Source of the DNA: Streptomyces sp. GC420
GTDB taxonomy: Bacteria > Actinomycetota > Actinomycetes > Streptomycetales > Streptomycetaceae
Assembly (NCBI RefSeq): GCF_009916105.1
Contig: NZ_JAAAXQ010000031.1
Location: forward strand, 1 to 34,176
Length of the DNA: 34,176 nt
Reading direction: 5' to 3'
Below, piece after piece: positions 15,640-24,912 of this stretch. Numbering within the stretch: the stretch's first letter is position 1; every line of letters begins with the position of its first letter. The notes under the pieces were generated by a model that worked only from the letters and a program-made list of their open reading frames with translations, searched no databases and was not told the origin of the DNA. Made by a program: the position numbers and the translations under genes.

Positions 15640-16902
15640 TTGGACGAGTCATGGGTGGTCATGCGGCCCGGCGCCGATCCCGCCGAGCACGTCGGCGTGC
15701 TGCGCCGCGCCCATGAGGCCTTCACCTCCGCCGGCACCGCCGGCCGCCAGGTGGACCAGCCGGTTCGTCGCCTGGTCGCCGAGTCCTGGCGCCGCTCCGC
15801 CCGCGCCCGGGTCAGCCCCGACCGCACCGCGGACGTCGACCTCTCGGACTCCGACCTCGCCGCGTACCGCGCGGAGCACCCGCTGTCCCGGGTCATGCCA
15901 CTGGTCAGGGAACTGATGGGCTCGTACGCCGCGGACGGCGAGCACCTGCTGGCGGTCTGCGACGCGCACGGGAGACTGCTCTGGGTGGAGGGGCACTCGG
16001 GTGCCAGGCGGCGCGCCGGGCTGATGAACTTCGTGCCGGGCGCCCACTGGTCCGAGTCCGCGATGGGCACCAACGCGCCGGGCACGGCCGTCGCCGTGGA
16101 CCGGCCGGTGCAGGTCTTCGCGGCCGAGCACTTCAGCCGTCCGGTGCAGAACTGGACCTGCGCGGCGGCGCCGGTGCACGATCCCCGGACGGGCCTGGTG
16201 CTGGGCGCGGTCGACATCACCGGCGGGGACCGGCTCGCCCATCCGCACAGTCTCGCCTTCGTACAGGCGGTGGCCCGCGCGGCCGAGTCCCACCTCGCGC
16301 TGCTCGCCCCGCTCCCCCACCCGGGGCTCCAGCTCACCGCGCTCGGCCGTGACGAGGCCACGCTCCTCGCCGACGGCCGCCGGCTGCGGCTGACGCGCCG
16401 GCACAGCGAGATCCTCACGCTGCTGGCCCGCCACCCCGAGGGCCTTTCCGGGGACGAACTGCTCATCGCGCTGTACGAGGACGAGTCGGTCACGCCGGTG
16501 ACGCTGCGGGCGGAGATGACGCGGCTGCGCCGGGCCCTGGGTCCCGAGCTGCTGAGCTCCCGCCCCTACCGGCTGTCCGCCCCGATCGACTCGGACTACG
16601 ACACGGTTGCCCGGCACCTCGACTCGGGAGCGCTCACCGCCGCTCTGCGCGCCTACGCGGGCCCGCTGCTGCCGCTGTCCGGTGCCCCCGCGATCGCCCG
16701 GCTCCGCAGCGCCCTGCACGAACAGCTTCGGGCCGCGCTGATCGCGCGCGGCGACCCGGGGCTGCTGGCCGACTGGGCGCGCAGCCCCTGGGCCGAGGAC
16801 GACCTGGAGGCATGGCGCGCGCTGGCCTCCGCCCTCCCGGACGACGCCCGCGCCCCGGCCCTGAGCCGGGTCCACGCCCTGGAGGCCGAACTCTACGGAT
16901 AG
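15640..16902 (+). CDS. GAF domain-containing transcriptional regulator of the aldehyde dehydrogenase
   Basis: About 420 residues. The TTG start at 15640 has a strong GAGGAGG ribosome site seven bases upstream; an ATG at 15661 is the alternative. A GAF sensor domain spans roughly residues 75-220 (LLAVCDAHGRLLWVEGHSGA, MNFVPGAHWSESAMGTNAPG, GLVLGAVDITGGD). A C-terminal region near 235-330 contains LTRRHSEILTLLARHPEGLS and LRAEMTRLRRAL, which look like a winged-helix output. The SESAMGTNAPG block is shared with AcoR-type activators, but the AAA+ domain is missing. Genes of this kind commonly precede an ExaC-type aldehyde dehydrogenase in Streptomyces, as here (205-bp gap). I infer sensing of an aldehyde or alcohol signal and activation of the downstream gene. 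Confidence 0.82.
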   Translation: MDESWVVMRPGADPAEHVGVLRRAHEAFTSAGTAGRQVDQPVRRLVAESWRRSARARVSPDRTADVDLSDSDLAAYRAEHPLSRVMPLVRELMGSYAADGEHLLAVCDAHGRLLWVEGHSGARRRAGLMNFVPGAHWSESAMGTNAPGTAVAVDRPVQVFAAEHFSRPVQNWTCAAAPVHDPRTGLVLGAVDITGGDRLAHPHSLAFVQAVARAAESHLALLAPLPHPGLQLTALGRDEATLLADGRRLRLTRRHSEILTLLARHPEGLSGDELLIALYEDESVTPVTLRAEMTRLRRALGPELLSSRPYRLSAPIDSDYDTVARHLDSGALTAALRAYAGPLLPLSGAPAIARLRSALHEQLRAALIARGDPGLLADWARSPWAEDDLEAWRALASALPDDARAPALSRVHALEAELYG

Positions 16903-17022
16903 CGGCGGCCGCCGCTCCGACTGCCCCGCGCCCGCACCGTGGAGCGCGCGGCCCGGTGGGCGGGCAGGGCGTCCGGGCGCCGCGACCGGGCGCGGCGCCC
17001 GGTCGGCCCCGTGCCCGCCGTG

Positions 17023-17039
17023 CGCAACGTGGTCGCAAC
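17023..17039 (+). promoter_or_regulatory. CGCAAC direct repeat upstream of the aldehyde dehydrogenase
   Basis: CGCAAC occurs at 17023-17028 and 17034-17039, an 11-bp period that places both on one DNA face, about 70 bases upstream of the ATG at 17108. It is a plausible binding site for the adjacent GAF regulator, but this is inference from position and spacing only. Confidence 0.35.
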
Positions 17040-17107
17040 CTTTCGCTTCGTAGCCTCGCGCCGAGCGCTGCCCAAAGGCGGGCGGCGCAGGGACGGAAGG
17101 CCTCGAC

Positions 17108-18631
<1,524 letters not shown>

Positions 18632-18641
18632 ACGCAGAAAA

Positions 18642-18679
18642 AGGGCGCCTGACCAGGCAAGATGCCCGTCAGGCGCCCT
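18642..18679 (+). terminator. Terminator after the aldehyde dehydrogenase gene
   Basis: AGGGCGCCTGAC (18642-18653) and GTCAGGCGCCCT (18668-18679) form a perfect 12-bp stem with a 14-base loop, starting 10 bases after the stop. An A run precedes the stem and would give the U tract on the opposite strand, so it may act in both directions. Confidence 0.8.
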
Positions 18680-18760
18680 CCGCAGCGCACGGCTTCGGCG
18701 CGGCGGCAGCGCAGTTCGCCATTGGGCAACTTGATCATTCGGGGAACCTGACCACGGGTA

Positions 18761-18806
18761 GGGGTGCCGGTAAGAACCGTGTCACCAGCCGCAAATGGCG
18801 GTGATC
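18761..18806 (+). repeat. Left terminal inverted repeat of the Tn3-family element
   Basis: This 46-bp end starts GGGGTGCCGGTAAGAACCGT. It matches the complement of 22861-22906 at 44 of 46 positions; the two differences (T/C and G/A) are near the inner end. The transposase start follows 48 bases inside. Confidence 0.93.
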
Positions 18807-18854
18807 TTCCGAGGGTGTCACCCGTGTGGGTGAGTCCGGGGCCGTACGGCTGCG

Positions 18855-20377
18855 GTGGGTGAGGCTCTGCGGGGACGATCGGCGGTCGTGGCCCGTACTC
18901 CGTTGGACCTGGACGAGTTGGTCGAGCACTGGACGCTGCTGAAGGACGAGCAGGCGCTCGTGTCCGGCAAGCGTGGTGCGACACGACTGGGCTTCGCCGT
19001 GCTGCTGAAGTTCTACACGCAGTACGGCCGGTTTCCCCGGAACCGGGCAGAGCTGCCCGGTGAGGCCGTGGAGTTCGTCGCCCGTCAGGTGCAGGTTCCC
19101 GCCTCGGAGTTGGATTCCTACGACTGGACGGGCCGCACGGTCGAGTACCACCGCGCGCAGGTCCGGGAGCACCTCGGCTTCCGCGAGTGCAGCGTCGCGG
19201 ACGCGGAGAAGCTGACCGCGTATCTGGCCGAGCATGTCGCGCACAAGGAACGCAGGCCCGAGCAGGTCCGGGTGGAACTGCTGGCGCGCTGCCGCGCCGA
19301 GAGCATCGAGCCGCCCACGCTGGGCCGGTGCGACCGCATCGTGGCGGCCGCCCTGCGAGCGGCCGAGGAGTCGCTGACCGCCCTGATCTCCTCGCGGCTG
19401 ACCGTGGAAAGCATCGAGCGGATCATGGCTCTGGTGGCCGGCGCCGACCAGGACGACGCCGGACCCGCGGGCGTGGGTACGGAGGGCGAGGACGCGCCGC
19501 CGGTGCTGGCGAAGGTCAAGGAAGCGCCGGGCAACGTGAGCCTGGAGACGATGCTCACCGAGATCGACAAGCTCCTGTCGGTACGGGCGATCGGTCTGCC
19601 ACCGGATCTGTTCTTCGACGTCGCGCCGAAGGTCGTGACGGGCTGGCGGGCGCGGGCCGCGGTGGAGTCGCCTTCCCACCTGCGCACGCACCCGGTGCCG
19701 CTGCGGGTGACCTTGCTGGCCGCGCTGCTGCATGAGCGGGAGCGGGAGATCACCGACACGCTGGTGGAGCTGCTGATCTCCACGGTGCACCGGATCGGGG
19801 CGAGGGCGGAGAAGAAGGTCACCGAGCAGCTGGTCAACGCGTTCAAGAAGGTGTCGGGCAAGGAGAACATCCTCTTCAAGCTCGCCGAGGCGTCGCTCGG
19901 CACTCCGGAGGGCACGGTCCGGCAGGTCGATGCTGGAGGTCGGCCGCGCAGAAGACCATCTTCGTGGCCCGCTACCTGCGGCTGCGGGACCTCCAGCGGG
20001 AGATCGAGGAGGGCCTGAACGTGGTGGAGTCCTCCAACGGCGCGAACTCCGTGATCGCCTACGGCAAGGGCGGGGAGATCGCCTCGAACCGGCGCGACGA
20101 GCAGGAGATGTTCGTGCTGTGCCTGCGGATTCTGCAATCGGCCCTGGTCTACGTGAACACCCTGATGCTCCAGGACGTCCTCGGCGAACCGGAGTGGGCC
20201 GAGCTTCTCACGCCCGCCGACCGGCGCGGCCTGACCCCGCTGTTCTGGTCCCACGTGCGGCCGTACGGGGAGGTCAACCTCGACATGGACACCCGCCTCA
20301 ACCTTGCCGCGGTCAGACTTCCGGGTCCGCGAGTTGCGACGGACGCCGCCGACCAGCAGCCATCCGGGCATGCGTAG
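18855..20377 (+). pseudogene. tnpA: Tn3-family transposase, large internal deletion and frameshift
   Basis: The first 357 or so codons (to GTPEGTVRQV, about 19927) are the N-terminal DNA-binding region of a Tn3 transposase (DELVEHWTLLKDEQALVSGK, ATRLGFAVLLKFYTQYGRFP). From about 19930 the sequence resumes in other frames as the C-terminal end (LEVGR, then QKTIFVARYLRLRDLQREIE, GLNVVESSNGANSVIAYGKG, LTPLFWSHVRPYGEVNLDMD). Intact proteins have about 1000 residues, so roughly 500, including both catalytic Asp residues, are gone. The final Glu of the triad may survive in GLNVVES. A further two-base loss near 19949 separates LEVGR from QKTIF. The product is inactive, though the N-terminal fragment could still bind the terminal repeats. 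Confidence 0.88.
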
Positions 20378-20509
20378 GCGTAGTCGGCCAGACCGGTCCC
20401 CACGAAGTATCGCCGAGCTCGTTCACCCGTGTGCAAGACGCCGTCCTCGGACGGCTGATTCCGTGCCAAGGGCTGCGACCGCCCCGGAGGTCGTTCACTT
20501 CTCAGTGCT

Positions 20510-21457
20510 TCACTTGGATTCGATCCGTCCCATGGGGGCGACGCTATCCGACAAGGCCTTCTGCGCTGCCGTCCAGCTGGTGTCCTCGATGCCGAGTGCG
20601 TGGCGAAGGTAGGCCCAGGTGATCCGTTGGATCAGGGCCACGCGCTCGGGGTTCTCGTCCGTCGTCTCCCGGACTTCGTAGCCGGCGATTCCGCCGAGGG
20701 AGTGCTCCGCCCCGAACAGAGTGAGCAGGCTCTTGCGCCCCGGGCTCAGGTGGTACGGGTCGGTGAGCCACTCCGGCCCTCTGACGGACAGCGGTAGCTC
20801 GTCCTTATCCCCTGCGACCACGAGGGTCGGCGTGGTCATGTGCGCGAAGTCCGGTCCCTTCAACCACGGAAGGTTCTCGGCCGCGAAGGGAGTCAGGTCG
20901 GCTCCGCCCCTGCCGGCCGTAGCAAGCAGCACGCCCGCCTTGATCCGCGAGTCGGACAGGTCCTCTGCATTCTTGCTCACCGGATCGAGGACGCGCAGGC
21001 CCAGCAGATTGCCCGCCGTCTGGCCGCCGAAGGAGTGTCCGGCTGCGGCAATGCGGCTTCGATCCAGGCGCCCGCTGAGACCGGGAACAGCGGCCTCCAG
21101 CAGATCAAGCTGGTCAAGGATGCGCTTCATGTCCTCGACACGGAAGCGCCAGAGCCGCGGTGTGCGGAGATCGTCCTGGGGAAGACCCACGGTCCTGGAG
21201 TCGAGATGGGTGGGCTGAATCACCACGAAACCGTGAGCAGCCCAGAAGTCAGCCAGAGGACCGTAGCTGTTCAACGACGACCCGAAACCGTGCGAGAAGA
21301 CGATGATCGGCAGTTCGCTCCCGGTTGTCGGCGCGGAAATTCTCACCCGCAGGCCCTCACTGCGGCCCGGTGCTTCCAGCACTACCGGCTTCACCGAGAC
21401 GATGAGGGCGGGGGCGGTGATGGCCACGTCCGTGGCCGCCGCGTCTGATGCAGTCAT
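20510..21457 (-). CDS. Alpha/beta hydrolase (PAF-acetylhydrolase/chlorophyllase-like), transposon cargo
   Basis: A 315-residue hydrolase with oxyanion loop FSHGFGSS (residues 55-61), nucleophile elbow GHSFGG (Ser142), an acid in VVAGDKDE (Asp217 or Asp219) and His252 in GAEHSLGG. The triad is complete. It resembles the PAF-AH/chlorophyllase-type serine hydrolases that act on esters. There is no signal peptide from the chosen ATG (21457), which has a GGAAG ribosome site; a GTG at 21511 would add 18 residues. It is transcribed divergently from the MerR gene across a dyad, so it is the likely regulated cargo. The substrate is unknown; detoxification of an ester is a guess. The C-terminus has no obvious damage. 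Confidence 0.85.
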   Translation of the reverse strand: MTASDAAATDVAITAPALIVSVKPVVLEAPGRSEGLRVRISAPTTGSELPIIVFSHGFGSSLNSYGPLADFWAAHGFVVIQPTHLDSRTVGLPQDDLRTPRLWRFRVEDMKRILDQLDLLEAAVPGLSGRLDRSRIAAAGHSFGGQTAGNLLGLRVLDPVSKNAEDLSDSRIKAGVLLATAGRGGADLTPFAAENLPWLKGPDFAHMTTPTLVVAGDKDELPLSVRGPEWLTDPYHLSPGRKSLLTLFGAEHSLGGIAGYEVRETTDENPERVALIQRITWAYLRHALGIEDTSWTAAQKALSDSVAPMGRIESK

Positions 21458-21566
21458 GGGTAGATCTTCCTTCGCGTTTCCGATGGGGAAGCTGTCGAAC
21501 AAGCTGGTCACGGTCGCGTCCTTCGCCTTGGCGGAGGGGGTGAGCCGTCGCGAGATACGCTAAAAC

Positions 21567-21582
21567 CTGACGCTGACGTCAG
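21567..21582. promoter_or_regulatory. MerR-type operator between hydrolase and MerR genes
   Basis: CTGACG (21567-21572), a CTGA spacer and CGTCAG (21577-21582) form a dyad containing TGACGTCA, midway between the divergent starts at 21457 and 21622. MerR regulators bind such dyads inside their promoters, which fits control of both genes. Confidence 0.6.
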
Positions 21583-21621
21583 AGGCAAGAAGTGTTGCCC
21601 GCCTCACATCGGAGAGACATG

Positions 21622-21993
21622 ATGCGTATCGGCGAGCTCGCCACCAGGACAGGCGTCAGCGTTCGGGCGCTGCGCTACTACGAGGAACAGAACCTGCTCG
21701 CCTCGGAACGCAGCCCCAGCGGCCAGCGGCAGTACCCGGACAGCGCGGTCGACCGTGTCCAGCTGATCCAGCAGTTGTACGCCGCCGGGCTGCCGAGCAA
21801 GTCGATCGCGGATCTGCTGCCGTGTGTCGTGAACGGTGAGGCCACGCCAGAGCTGATCGACCGGCTTTCGGCGGAACGGGATCGCATCGACAGCCGGATC
21901 GGCGATTTGGTGGGCGCCCGGGACAGGCTGGGCACCGTGATTGCCGCCGCCACCGCGAACTGGCGAACAGGCCAACACTGCCGACTCCAGTAA
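21622..21993 (+). CDS. MerR family transcriptional regulator, transposon cargo
   Basis: About 123 residues. The N-terminal winged helix is canonical: MRIGELATRTGVSVRALRYY, then EEQNLLASERSPSGQRQYPD. A dimerisation coiled coil follows (ELIDRLSAERDRIDSRIGDL). The C-terminus is short (GTVIAAATANWRTGQHCRLQ) with a single Cys and no metal-binding cluster, so it is not a MerR/CueR-type metal sensor; a small organic ligand is more likely. ATG 21622 has GGAGAG five bases upstream; ATG 21619 is one codon earlier. It probably autoregulates and controls the divergent hydrolase. Confidence 0.85.
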   Translation: MRIGELATRTGVSVRALRYYEEQNLLASERSPSGQRQYPDSAVDRVQLIQQLYAAGLPSKSIADLLPCVVNGEATPELIDRLSAERDRIDSRIGDLVGARDRLGTVIAAATANWRTGQHCRLQ

Positions 21994-22172
21994 TCAGCAT
22001 GCCGGGCTCTGCGGCTGAGGACGGAGACGCCCAGCAATCGACCGATTGATGAGCAAGATCGATAAGGGGCGGCGCGCGGCCGGATCGGCGCCGGATCATG
22101 CACATAAAACGGTGTCAGAAAGTCGATGTGCTCGAGAACTTGAGAAGCACCCTTTTCTGTACGATCTGGCAG

Positions 22173-22862
22173 GTGCAGCAACCTCAGGACGACGACGCCG
22201 CCGATCTCCTCGCCCCCGTTCCGGCCCTACGGACCGGCAGCCTCGTGGGATACGCACGCGTGTCCACCAAGGAGCAGCTGCTCGACCGGCAGATCCACGC
22301 ACTCACCGAAGCGGGATGCATCCGGATCTTCGCCGACAAGAAGTCCGGCAAGAACGCCGAACGCGAGGAGCTACGGAAGGCCCTCGACTACCTGCGCGAG
22401 GGCGACACTCTCGTCGTCCCGTCACTGGACCGGCTCGGCCGCTCCATCCAGGACCTCATCGCGATCGTGTCCGGCCTGCTCAAGCGCGGCGTCGGCTTCA
22501 CCTCGCTGCACGAGGCACTCGACACGACCACGCCCGGCGGGCGCCTGGTCTTCCACGTGTTCGCGGCGCTGGCGGAGTTCATCCGCGAACTCATCGTGCA
22601 GGGCACCAACGAGGGCCTGGACGCCGCCCGCGCCCGCGGCGCCCGACTCGGCCGCCCGCCGGCGATGACGGAGGAGCAGGTACGTCACGCCCGCGACCTG
22701 CTCGCCCGCCCGGAGAACACCGTCACCTCGATCGCGAAGCTCCTCGGCGTCTCCAGGAACACGATCTACAACTACGTGCCTGAGCTGAAGGGCGGTCGCC
22801 TCGCACTCGCTGAGGCGACGAGCACGCTGGAACTGCCCCAACCCACCAGGTCTGAGGACTGA
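22173..22862 (+). CDS. tnpR: Serine recombinase, Tn3-type resolvase with C-terminal HTH
   Basis: The catalytic domain is clear: LVGYARVSTKEQLLDRQIHA with the nucleophile Ser in ARVS, then FADKKSGKNAEREELRKALD, LVVPSLDRLGRSIQDL and FAALAEFIRELIVQGTNEGL. The C-terminal HTH reads TVTSIAKLLGVSRNTIYNYV. It would resolve cointegrates at a res site, expected in the AT-richer DNA at about 22100-22170 (imperfect GTGCT/AGCAC arms), though I could not define subsites. GTG 22173 is chosen because the upstream codons (from ATG 22098) look like promoter/res sequence; neither start has a good ribosome site. A tail of about 30 residues follows the HTH, and the stop codon lies within the right inverted repeat. 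The protein appears intact. Confidence 0.85.
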   Translation: MQQPQDDDAADLLAPVPALRTGSLVGYARVSTKEQLLDRQIHALTEAGCIRIFADKKSGKNAEREELRKALDYLREGDTLVVPSLDRLGRSIQDLIAIVSGLLKRGVGFTSLHEALDTTTPGGRLVFHVFAALAEFIRELIVQGTNEGLDAARARGARLGRPPAMTEEQVRHARDLLARPENTVTSIAKLLGVSRNTIYNYVPELKGGRLALAEATSTLELPQPTRSED

Positions 22863-22906
22863 TCATCGCCGTTTGCGGCTGGTGACACGGTTCTTACCGG
22901 CACCCC
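22861..22906 (-). repeat. Right terminal inverted repeat of the Tn3-family element
   Basis: The complement reads GGGGTGCCGGTAAGAACCGT and onward, matching the left end at 44 of 46 bases. The last two bases of the resolvase stop codon are its innermost bases. Confidence 0.93.
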
Positions 22907-23263
22907 AATGGGGCAGGACATCCCGGGCCCTTCGCCCGATCACCACACCGAGCTCCACACCCAGTGCGCATCCTGCCCGTCGGCCGACACCAGATGTCCT
23001 CGTCGGCACCCACGACGACATGGCCGCTGTTCCGCACGGAGAACTCCGGCACGGCAGGGTCGGGACGCTCCAACTCCCGTACGCGAAAGGCATAGCCGGG
23101 ACCGACGGCAACCATCTTGTCCGGCCGGACGATCAGTGGTGCGTAGGAAACTTCGTCCAGCCTGTGACGCTCACCGGTATCAGCACCGGCCCGGTCCCGC
23201 CAGCCGTCGCCGAACGCGACCAGCGCCCCGACGTCCGCCCAGTCGGACGGTGCTGAGCTTCAC
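22907..23263 (-). pseudogene. Fumarylacetoacetate hydrolase (FAH) family remnant cut by the transposon
   Basis: Read from GTG 23263 the sequence starts VKLSTVRLG, typical of FAH-family N-termini. In another frame it continues WADVGALVAFGDGWRDRAG, then SYAPLIVRPDKMVAVGPGYA and RVRELERPDPAVPEFSVRNS. A third frame gives VELGVVIGRRARDV, the conserved metal-ligand Glu region of the catalytic fold, immediately before the right transposon end. The rest of the catalytic domain (NDVSxRD onward) is absent, also from the left flank of the element. Deletion, frameshifts and truncation make it a relic. Its GTG overlaps the stop of the sensor kinase gene in a GTGA, suggesting it was once the last gene of that operon. 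Confidence 0.72.
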
Positions 23264-24912
23264 CGGTGAAGCTCCTTCAGTAGTGGTGTGGGGGCTTCGT
23301 CGGCAAAGGGCCGTCCGCTGACGCCGGAAGCCGGGGCGGACAGCGACGGACGGGCACGTCCTTCGAGGTGCTCCGTGGACGCGGCGGTGGGCCGATACGG
23401 CAGAAGCAAGCGGAAGGTGCAGCCGTCCCCCTGCCGGGTGTCGAGCTCCAGACGCCCGCCGTTGGCCTCCGCGGCGCTGGAAGCGATCGCCAACCCCAGA
23501 CCGGAACCAGCCGCAGCCCGCTGGGCGGAGCCGGCGCGGTAGAAGCGTTCGAACACTCGCCGCGCGTCCGACGCGGCGAGGCCGGTCCCGTCATCGGCCA
23601 CCTCGACGGCACAGACAAGAGTGCCGGGGGTGAGCGGAGGGTTGGCACTGGTACGGCCCTCCCCGTCCGTGCCCTGGCCGTTCGGGCGGATGCGCAGGGT
23701 GCCGACGCGCACCCGGACGTGTGTCCCGGGCGGGGTGTGGACGCACGCGTTGGTGAGCAGATTGAACAGGATCTGAGTCAGCTGATGCGGATCACCGAGG
23801 GCATCGACGACGTCCAGCTCGGCCTCATGGGGACCGCCCTCGGTGTCGGCGAGGGCGCCCAGGCCGATGCTGCGGTCGGGGTACTGCACGGCGACGGCGG
23901 CAATGCTGTCCGCGGCAAGAGACAGCAGGTCGACCGGCTGCCACTGCATCGCGGGCACGTCCCCCAGCTTGGCCAGCTGGGACAGGCTCTCGACGAGGCG
24001 ACTCATCCGTTCCGCGTTCCGCACGATCAGCTGCTGCGCCTCGTGGCGTCGCTCCGGACTCATCTCCGGTTCCTGTACGAGGAGTTCGGCGAAGCCCTGC
24101 AAGGAGGTGAGAGGCGTGCGCAGTTCATGACCGGCGTCCGCCAGAAAGTGACGCAGTCGCTGTTCGGACGCCTCTGCGCGGTGCAACGCGGTGCGCAGCC
24201 GGTCGAGCATGGTGTTCAGGGCACGGCTGAGGTGGCCGACCTCGGTGACCACATGCCGGTCCGGAACGCGCAGCTCCAACTCGCCGCCGGCAATGCGCCG
24301 GGCGATGCGCTCGACCCCGACCAGCGGCCGCAGCCCCACTCGCACGACGAGGCTGCCGAAGAGGATGACGCCGGCGGCGACAGCCACCCCCACGGCGAGG
24401 CTGAACCACAGTATCCTGGCGGTCGCGTCGTCCACCTCTTTGAGAGGCAGCGCCACCACCACCCTCGTGCCGTCGGCGCCGGACCGGGCGATCACCCGCC
24501 AGGTGCTGCCCCCGTCGGTCGCGGCGAGCGTGACGGGTCGGCCGTTCTGCAGGCCGAGCGCCGACTCCGACCAGGGCAACCGCGGCCCGGCACCACCCTC
24601 GTCGCCACTCAGCGACCTGGCCAGCCGGTGTCCGCCGCTGTCGTAGAAGTACACCCGGTAGTCCGAGGGAAGGACGTTGTTCCTGCCGCCCTCCCCCGCT
24701 GTCGTCCGTCCGTCGACGACGTCCTGGTCGAGCTGGGCCACCGGTTGGAAACGGCTGAGCCGACCGTCGACCTGGTCCGTGAGCCAGGTGTGGAGCAGGG
24801 CGAGCCCCGCCGCCTGGCAGAGCAGAACCGCCGAGGTGGCCAGCAGAGTGGCGCCGAGAACCAACCGCGCCCGCAGAGAGCGCGGTTTCAGTCGCCTCAG
24901 CCGCTGCCTCAC
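23260..24912 (-). CDS. HAMP-domain sensor histidine kinase
   Basis: A 550-residue membrane kinase. TM1 lies at about 17-40 (LVLGATLLATSAVLLCQAAG), then an extracytoplasmic sensor of about 125 residues. TM2 (residues 168-190) and HAMP (VRVGLRPLVGVERIARRIAG) follow. HisKA has phospho-acceptor His262 in FLADAGHELRTPLTSLQGF. The ATPase domain has its N box (ILFNLLTNACVH), G1 (VADDGTGLA), F box (VFERFYRAG) and G2 (GSGLGLAIA). All catalytic boxes look intact. The GTG start overlaps the stop of the response regulator by 4 bp, so the two are translationally coupled. The final 40 residues are a Pro/Ala-rich extension. The sensed signal is unknown; context suggests it relates to the VTC/CotH genes upstream. 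Confidence 0.93.
   Translation of the reverse strand: MRQRLRRLKPRSLRARLVLGATLLATSAVLLCQAAGLALLHTWLTDQVDGRLSRFQPVAQLDQDVVDGRTTAGEGGRNNVLPSDYRVYFYDSGGHRLARSLSGDEGGAGPRLPWSESALGLQNGRPVTLAATDGGSTWRVIARSGADGTRVVVALPLKEVDDATARILWFSLAVGVAVAAGVILFGSLVVRVGLRPLVGVERIARRIAGGELELRVPDRHVVTEVGHLSRALNTMLDRLRTALHRAEASEQRLRHFLADAGHELRTPLTSLQGFAELLVQEPEMSPERRHEAQQLIVRNAERMSRLVESLSQLAKLGDVPAMQWQPVDLLSLAADSIAAVAVQYPDRSIGLGALADTEGGPHEAELDVVDALGDPHQLTQILFNLLTNACVHTPPGTHVRVRVGTLRIRPNGQGTDGEGRTSANPPLTPGTLVCAVEVADDGTGLAASDARRVFERFYRAGSAQRAAAGSGLGLAIASSAAEANGGRLELDTRQGDGCTFRLLLPYRPTAASTEHLEGRARPSLSAPASGVSGRPFADEAPTPLLKELHR

Larger units (their letters stand above)
18761..22906. mobile_element. Tn3-family transposon with MerR/hydrolase cargo, transposase defective
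   Basis: A 4146-bp unit is bounded by 46-bp inverted repeats beginning GGGGTGCCGGTAAGAACCG, the outward GGGG being typical of Tn3 family ends. Inside are a Tn3-type transposase gene reading inward from the left end, an alpha/beta hydrolase and a divergent MerR gene, and a serine resolvase whose stop codon lies inside the right repeat. Flanking pentamers (GGGTA on the left, AATGG on the right) do not match, so no target-site duplication remains. The transposase has lost its centre, so the element cannot move without help in trans. Confidence 0.9.

Noticed and set aside
22100-22170. res site with defined subsites upstream of the resolvase
   Set aside because: Only imperfect short arms (GTGCT/AGCAC) are visible; subsite boundaries cannot be drawn without comparison to a known element.
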